A stretch of 8,094 nt of DNA from [Eubacterium] saphenum. Its GTDB lineage: Bacteria > Bacillota > Clostridia > Oscillospirales > Ruminococcaceae. The notes below the pieces were generated by a model. It saw only the letters and a list, made by a program, of their open reading frames with translations, ran no database searches and was not told where the DNA came from. Below are positions 5,571 to 8,094 of this stretch, piece after piece. Position 1 is the stretch's first letter; each line of letters begins with the position of its first letter. Made by a program: the position numbers and the translations under genes. Location of the stretch: NCBI GenBank assembly GCA_004554555.1, contig SFLN01000090.1:1-8094 (forward strand), in the 5' to 3' direction.

Positions 5571-6044
5571 TCAGTTGAGAAGAGCCGTTGTCACATTCAG
5601 ATAAGCCGCGAAAAGCAGCCAGAGCAGATACGGTACGCTTACAAGAGCGGCTGCGGGGCGGATTTTGGCGAATTTAACGAGCATTGCGATGACGAGAATG
5701 AGCAGAATTGCGATAACGACAAACGCTGCCCAAAACGCTTGAAAACGGAAGAAAACGATGCTCCACGAGAAGTTGACGAGGAGCTGGAGCCAGTAAACTC
5801 GCAGCGCGGATTTGACACGCACGGGCTCAGCGTCCGAGCGGTAAACAAGGTACGCGGAAATTCCCATCAGCGCGTAGAGGATTATCCACACAACCGAGAA
5901 AACCCAAGAAGGCGGCGAGAGCGGCGGCTTTTCGAGCGTTTGGTAAACCGCGCCGATATTGCCCGCGAAAAGGCTTGAGAGAACGCCCGCAAGCTCTGCG
6001 GAGAGCGTGAAAATCAGCAAATCGTACAAATTATTTCTTTTCAT
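5571..6044 (-). CDS. TspO/MBR family tryptophan-rich membrane protein
   Basis: This 157-residue protein has five hydrophobic segments, the size and layout of TspO. Family signatures are clear: PPLSPPSWVFSVVWIILYAL (40-59) followed by MGISAYLVY, WLQLLVNFSWSIVFF (85-99), and PYLLWLLFAAYLN (138-150) near the C-terminus. TspO proteins bind porphyrins and are implicated in tetrapyrrole and stress handling; the bacterial role is not settled. The start at 6044 is chosen because AAAGGAG lies six to seven bases upstream; a GTG at 6077 would add 11 uncharacteristic polar residues. It is transcribed alone, with a leader separating it from the terminator of the upstream operon. I see no convincing promoter boxes, only a weak TTGCAT / TATATT pair with overly long spacing. 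Confidence 0.93.
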   Translation of the reverse strand: MKRNNLYDLLIFTLSAELAGVLSSLFAGNIGAVYQTLEKPPLSPPSWVFSVVWIILYALMGISAYLVYRSDAEPVRVKSALRVYWLQLLVNFSWSIVFFRFQAFWAAFVVIAILLILVIAMLVKFAKIRPAAALVSVPYLLWLLFAAYLNVTTALLN

Positions 6045-6118
6045 AGCCTGCTCCTTTGTCCGAGGGTGACGCTGCACGCGGCTAAAGCGAAAGCGCTGAT
6101 TGTGCGGCGCTGCTCCTT
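6045..6118 (-). other. GC-rich foldable leader upstream of tspO
   Basis: On the minus strand, CGCCGCAC pairs with GTGCAGCG (one mismatch), enclosing a small AGCG-CTTT-CGCT hairpin. The nine bases AAGGAGCAG occur twice: at the outer edge of this structure (6118-6110) and as the ribosome site of tspO (6056-6048). The structure could affect tspO translation, but it matches no riboswitch I recognise. Confidence 0.25.
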
Positions 6119-6158
6119 AGTTTTTGTAAAATATATGGACAAAGTGCGGAAAATATGC

Positions 6159-6184
6159 AAAACGGCTGCCAAAATGACAGCCGT
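6159..6184 (-). terminator. Terminator of the nspC-SUKH operon
   Basis: Five bases past the stop of the SUKH-like gene, ACGGCTG (6184-6178 on the minus strand) pairs with CAGCCGT (6168-6162) around a nine-base loop, followed by TTT and then an AT-rich stretch. The T run is short on this strand (a better ATTTTT follows on the plus strand), so efficiency is uncertain. Confidence 0.65.
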
Positions 6185-6188
6185 ATTT

Positions 6189-6830
6189 TTACATATTGAT
6201 GAAATTTTCATCGGTGACAAATAGAAATCTTGAAAGCTCGCCGCTGCTGAAATCCGCGACAACAAACGCCCGCTTCTCCTCGTTGAAGCTGAACAGGAAT
6301 TTCCCCGAGCGCTCTGCGGATTTCTCGATTTCATCGAGGTCAACGTCAAATTCGTGCAGCAGCCTAACCGCTTGCTTCGGCTCTTCGGCAATCACGGCTT
6401 GTCGCATTTTCGCGAAAACCGAGAACAGATTGCCCTTGATAAGCTCGAAAATCGTGGTGTTGGAGAGTGTGATTTCGACGGGCCCGCCCGCTGCTTTAAT
6501 CAGAAAAACCGCAGGGTCGGGAACGTTCCCCTCGCACACTGCCGCCTTAAATTCGCCTGTTCTGCCCACGCAAATCAGCGGCAGCTTCGTCCCATCGAAA
6601 TCCGTGAATATGTAGGGCGTCATAATATTCGGGTGAATGAGCTTTATGTAGCTTTGCTGGTTCACCGAAAAGTACGCGTAATTCTCGAGAAACCGCTTGA
6701 TATTCTGCGGCACTTCAATCCCGCGCTCAAGCTTATTTCGCTCAAAATCCTCCTCGGGGATACCGTCCGTGCGGCTGCCGTAGAGGATTTTCAGCACCTC
6801 GAACGGCTCCATATTGTACAAAACAGCCAA
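6189..6830 (-). CDS. SMI1/KNR4 (SUKH)-like cytoplasmic protein, function unknown
   Basis: This 213-residue soluble protein has no signal peptide or membrane helix. Residues about 28-140 resemble the SUKH fold: FERNKLERGIEVPQNIKRFL at the start, aromatic residues around 51-62, then LPLICVGRTGEFKAAV and PDPAVFLIK, the strand pattern seen in SMI1/KNR4 proteins. The C-terminal third (141-213) is acidic and unassigned. Start: TTG at 6830 has GAGGGTGA a few bases upstream, whereas the first ATG (6812) has no ribosome site, so TTG is preferred. The gene starts 14 bases after nspC stops, with its ribosome site in the gap, so the two are co-transcribed. Many SUKH proteins are immunity proteins against nuclease toxins, but no toxin is visible here. 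The family call is tentative. Confidence 0.5.
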   Translation of the reverse strand: MAVLYNMEPFEVLKILYGSRTDGIPEEDFERNKLERGIEVPQNIKRFLENYAYFSVNQQSYIKLIHPNIMTPYIFTDFDGTKLPLICVGRTGEFKAAVCEGNVPDPAVFLIKAAGGPVEITLSNTTIFELIKGNLFSVFAKMRQAVIAEEPKQAVRLLHEFDVDLDEIEKSAERSGKFLFSFNEEKRAFVVADFSSGELSRFLFVTDENFINM

Positions 6831-6844
6831 AAGCTCACCCTCTT

Positions 6845-7981
6845 TTAAAGTCTTGATTTAAAGTCATCGTAGCCGAATTTTTTCAGCAGTTCAACCTCGC
6901 CGTTTTCGCGAAGCAGGTAAATTGACGGCAGCGGGATACCGTTAAACGTGTTGTTTTTGCACATCGAGTAGATTGCCATATCCTCGAAAACGAGCCGTTT
7001 GCCCTCGCAAAGCGGTTCGTCAAACGAGTAGTCGCCGATGATATCGCCCGCAAGGCAGGTGTTTCCGCCGAGCCGATAGGTGAACGGTTTTTTCTCGGGC
7101 AAATCCGCGCCGATGATATTCGGGCGGTACGGCATCTCGAGAACATCGGGCATGTGGCACGCCGCCGAAGCGTCGGTTATCGCGACATTTATGCCGTTTT
7201 TGCCTGTTTCGAGAACGGTTGTCACGAGGTAACCCGCGTTCAAGGCAACCGCCTCGCCGGGTTCAAGATACACGTCAAGCCCGTACTTTTCGCGGAACTT
7301 TTTCACGGTATCGATAAGCAATTCAACGTCATAATCTTTACGCGTAATGTGATGACCGCCGCCGAAGTTCACCCACTTTATCCTGTCAAACATAAACCCG
7401 AATTTTTCCTCAAAAACGGGAACAGTCCGCGCGAGAACATCGGAGTTTTGCTCGCACATCGTGTGGAAGTGCAGCCCGTCGATACCATCGACAAGCGCCA
7501 AATCCTCCTTGAATTGCGCAAGGGTAACGCCGAGCCGCGAGCCGGTGAAACAAGGATTGTAGATATCGGTTTCAATCTCGCTGTATTCGGGGTTCACGCG
7601 GATACCCGCCTGAATATAACGCGAAGAAGCGCGGACTTTCTCGCGGAATTTCGCCCATTGCTTCGGTGAATTGAACACAATGTGGTCGCAGATTTTCACG
7701 ATTTCATCGAAATCATTTTCGGGATAAGCGGGGGAGAAAATGTGATTTTCCTTGCCAAATTCCTCAAAACCGAGCCGCGCCTCGAAGATACCGCTTGCCG
7801 TGCAGCCGTCAAGGTACTGCGCGATAAGCGGGTAAGTCGCATACGCCGAGAACGCTTTCTGCGCGAGAAGAATTTTGCAGCCCGCTTTTTCGCGGACGTA
7901 TTTAAGCAGCTCGAGATTTTTGCGGAGCTGTTTTTCATCGATAACGTAGCAGGGCGTTTCAACCTTTTCTGTCCAAGTCAT
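6845..7981 (-). CDS. Carboxynorspermidine/carboxyspermidine decarboxylase
   Basis: This 378-residue PLP enzyme of the alanine-racemase-fold decarboxylase family catalyses the last step of the carboxyspermidine route, carboxyspermidine to spermidine (or the norspermidine equivalents), in the cytoplasm. Landmarks are the PLP lysine K42 in LLAQKAFSAYA, HFHTMCEQN (171-179), the phosphate-binding FGGGHH (206-211), EPGEA (240-244), and the active-site cysteine C309 in LGGNTCLAGDIIGDYSF, which marks NspC off from diaminopimelate and ornithine decarboxylases. Length is normal for NspC. Start: the ATG at 7981 has AAAGGA five bases upstream and gives the usual short N-terminus (MTWTEKVETPCYVID); a TTG at 7999 is less likely. 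The partner dehydrogenase is not in the window and could lie further upstream. The gene is co-transcribed with the SUKH-like gene. Confidence 0.93.
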   Translation of the reverse strand: MTWTEKVETPCYVIDEKQLRKNLELLKYVREKAGCKILLAQKAFSAYATYPLIAQYLDGCTASGIFEARLGFEEFGKENHIFSPAYPENDFDEIVKICDHIVFNSPKQWAKFREKVRASSRYIQAGIRVNPEYSEIETDIYNPCFTGSRLGVTLAQFKEDLALVDGIDGLHFHTMCEQNSDVLARTVPVFEEKFGFMFDRIKWVNFGGGHHITRKDYDVELLIDTVKKFREKYGLDVYLEPGEAVALNAGYLVTTVLETGKNGINVAITDASAACHMPDVLEMPYRPNIIGADLPEKKPFTYRLGGNTCLAGDIIGDYSFDEPLCEGKRLVFEDMAIYSMCKNNTFNGIPLPSIYLLRENGEVELLKKFGYDDFKSRL

Positions 7982-8000
7982 AGCGTTCCTTTCAGCCAAA

Positions 8001-8093
8001 CTACTTTTTGTTAGCCTGTACAGCGTTTTTATAGCTTATCAGAATATGGCACGGTGCAAAAATAACCGCGGCGGCGATAAGCAGAATATACCT
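8001..8093 (-). CDS. C-terminal tail of a membrane protein (cut by window edge)
   Basis: Thirty residues are visible, beginning with a hydrophobic helix (RYILLIAAAVIFAPCHILIS) and ending in a lysine-containing polar tail (YKNAVQANKK), then TAG. The pattern is that of a last membrane helix with a cytoplasmic end. It stops 19 bases before the nspC start, with no terminator, so it is probably the preceding gene of the same operon. The family cannot be told. Confidence 0.55.
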   Translation of the reverse strand, partial: RYILLIAAAVIFAPCHILISYKNAVQANKK

Positions 8094-8094
8094 G

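Noticed and set aside
6354..6848. Plus-strand open frame opposite the SUKH-like gene
   Set aside because: Low-complexity, arginine/histidine-rich antisense translation without a ribosome site. The minus-strand gene has operon context and a terminator.
7154..7669. Plus-strand open frame opposite nspC
   Set aside because: Antisense to the well-conserved core of nspC and no start signals.

Overview
The window looks like chromosomal DNA of a low-to-mid GC Gram-positive bacterium, most likely a gut-type member of the Clostridia. The grounds are strong GGAGG-type ribosome binding sites, near-consensus sigma-A promoters (TTGACA-N17-TATAAT), a Bce-type two-component/ABC module, a TrpB2-type enzyme, TspO, and the carboxyspermidine route enzyme NspC. 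The species cannot be fixed from the sequence alone.

Layout, left to right. Positions 1-45 hold a strong leftward promoter that fires out of the window. Positions 62-523 (minus) encode a four-helix PsiE-family membrane protein. Positions 524-686 are a divergent intergenic region with a palindrome and a perfect 12-bp direct repeat. At 687 a plus-strand gene opens with a good start and a signal-peptide-like N-terminus, but after about 25 codons it runs head-on into the cut-off end of a minus-strand FtsX/BceB-type permease. The sequence near 755-770 therefore appears to be a junction between two unrelated pieces of DNA. The left piece is more AT-rich (the PsiE-like gene is about 42% GC by hand count; samples to the right are about 50-68%).

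The minus-strand block 3562-1066 is a Bce-type peptide-antibiotic sensing and resistance module. An OmpR-type response regulator and a short intramembrane-sensing histidine kinase are followed, from a separate promoter with a likely regulator-binding palindrome, by the ABC ATPase and the first ~100 residues of the permease. As read here the permease is broken, so the module would lack its transmembrane sensor/transporter.

Divergent from the regulator, on the plus strand, is a small stand-alone C39-like (papain-fold) cysteine-peptidase-like protein. Its promoter is almost back to back with the regulator promoter. Next comes an orphan TrpB2-type tryptophan synthase beta chain with a perfect consensus promoter. 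A bidirectional terminator separates it from convergent tspO. The right end is a minus-strand operon: the C-terminal tail of a membrane protein, nspC (carboxynorspermidine/carboxyspermidine decarboxylase), and a SUKH-like protein starting at TTG, closed by a hairpin terminator.

Most of the window is ordinary metabolism and stress response. The points most worth a second look are the junction at ~760, the paired control region between the response regulator and the C39-like protein, and the SUKH-like protein coupled to nspC. I see no CRISPR array, RNA gene, insertion sequence or phage feature, and no gene-free stretch above 300 bases.
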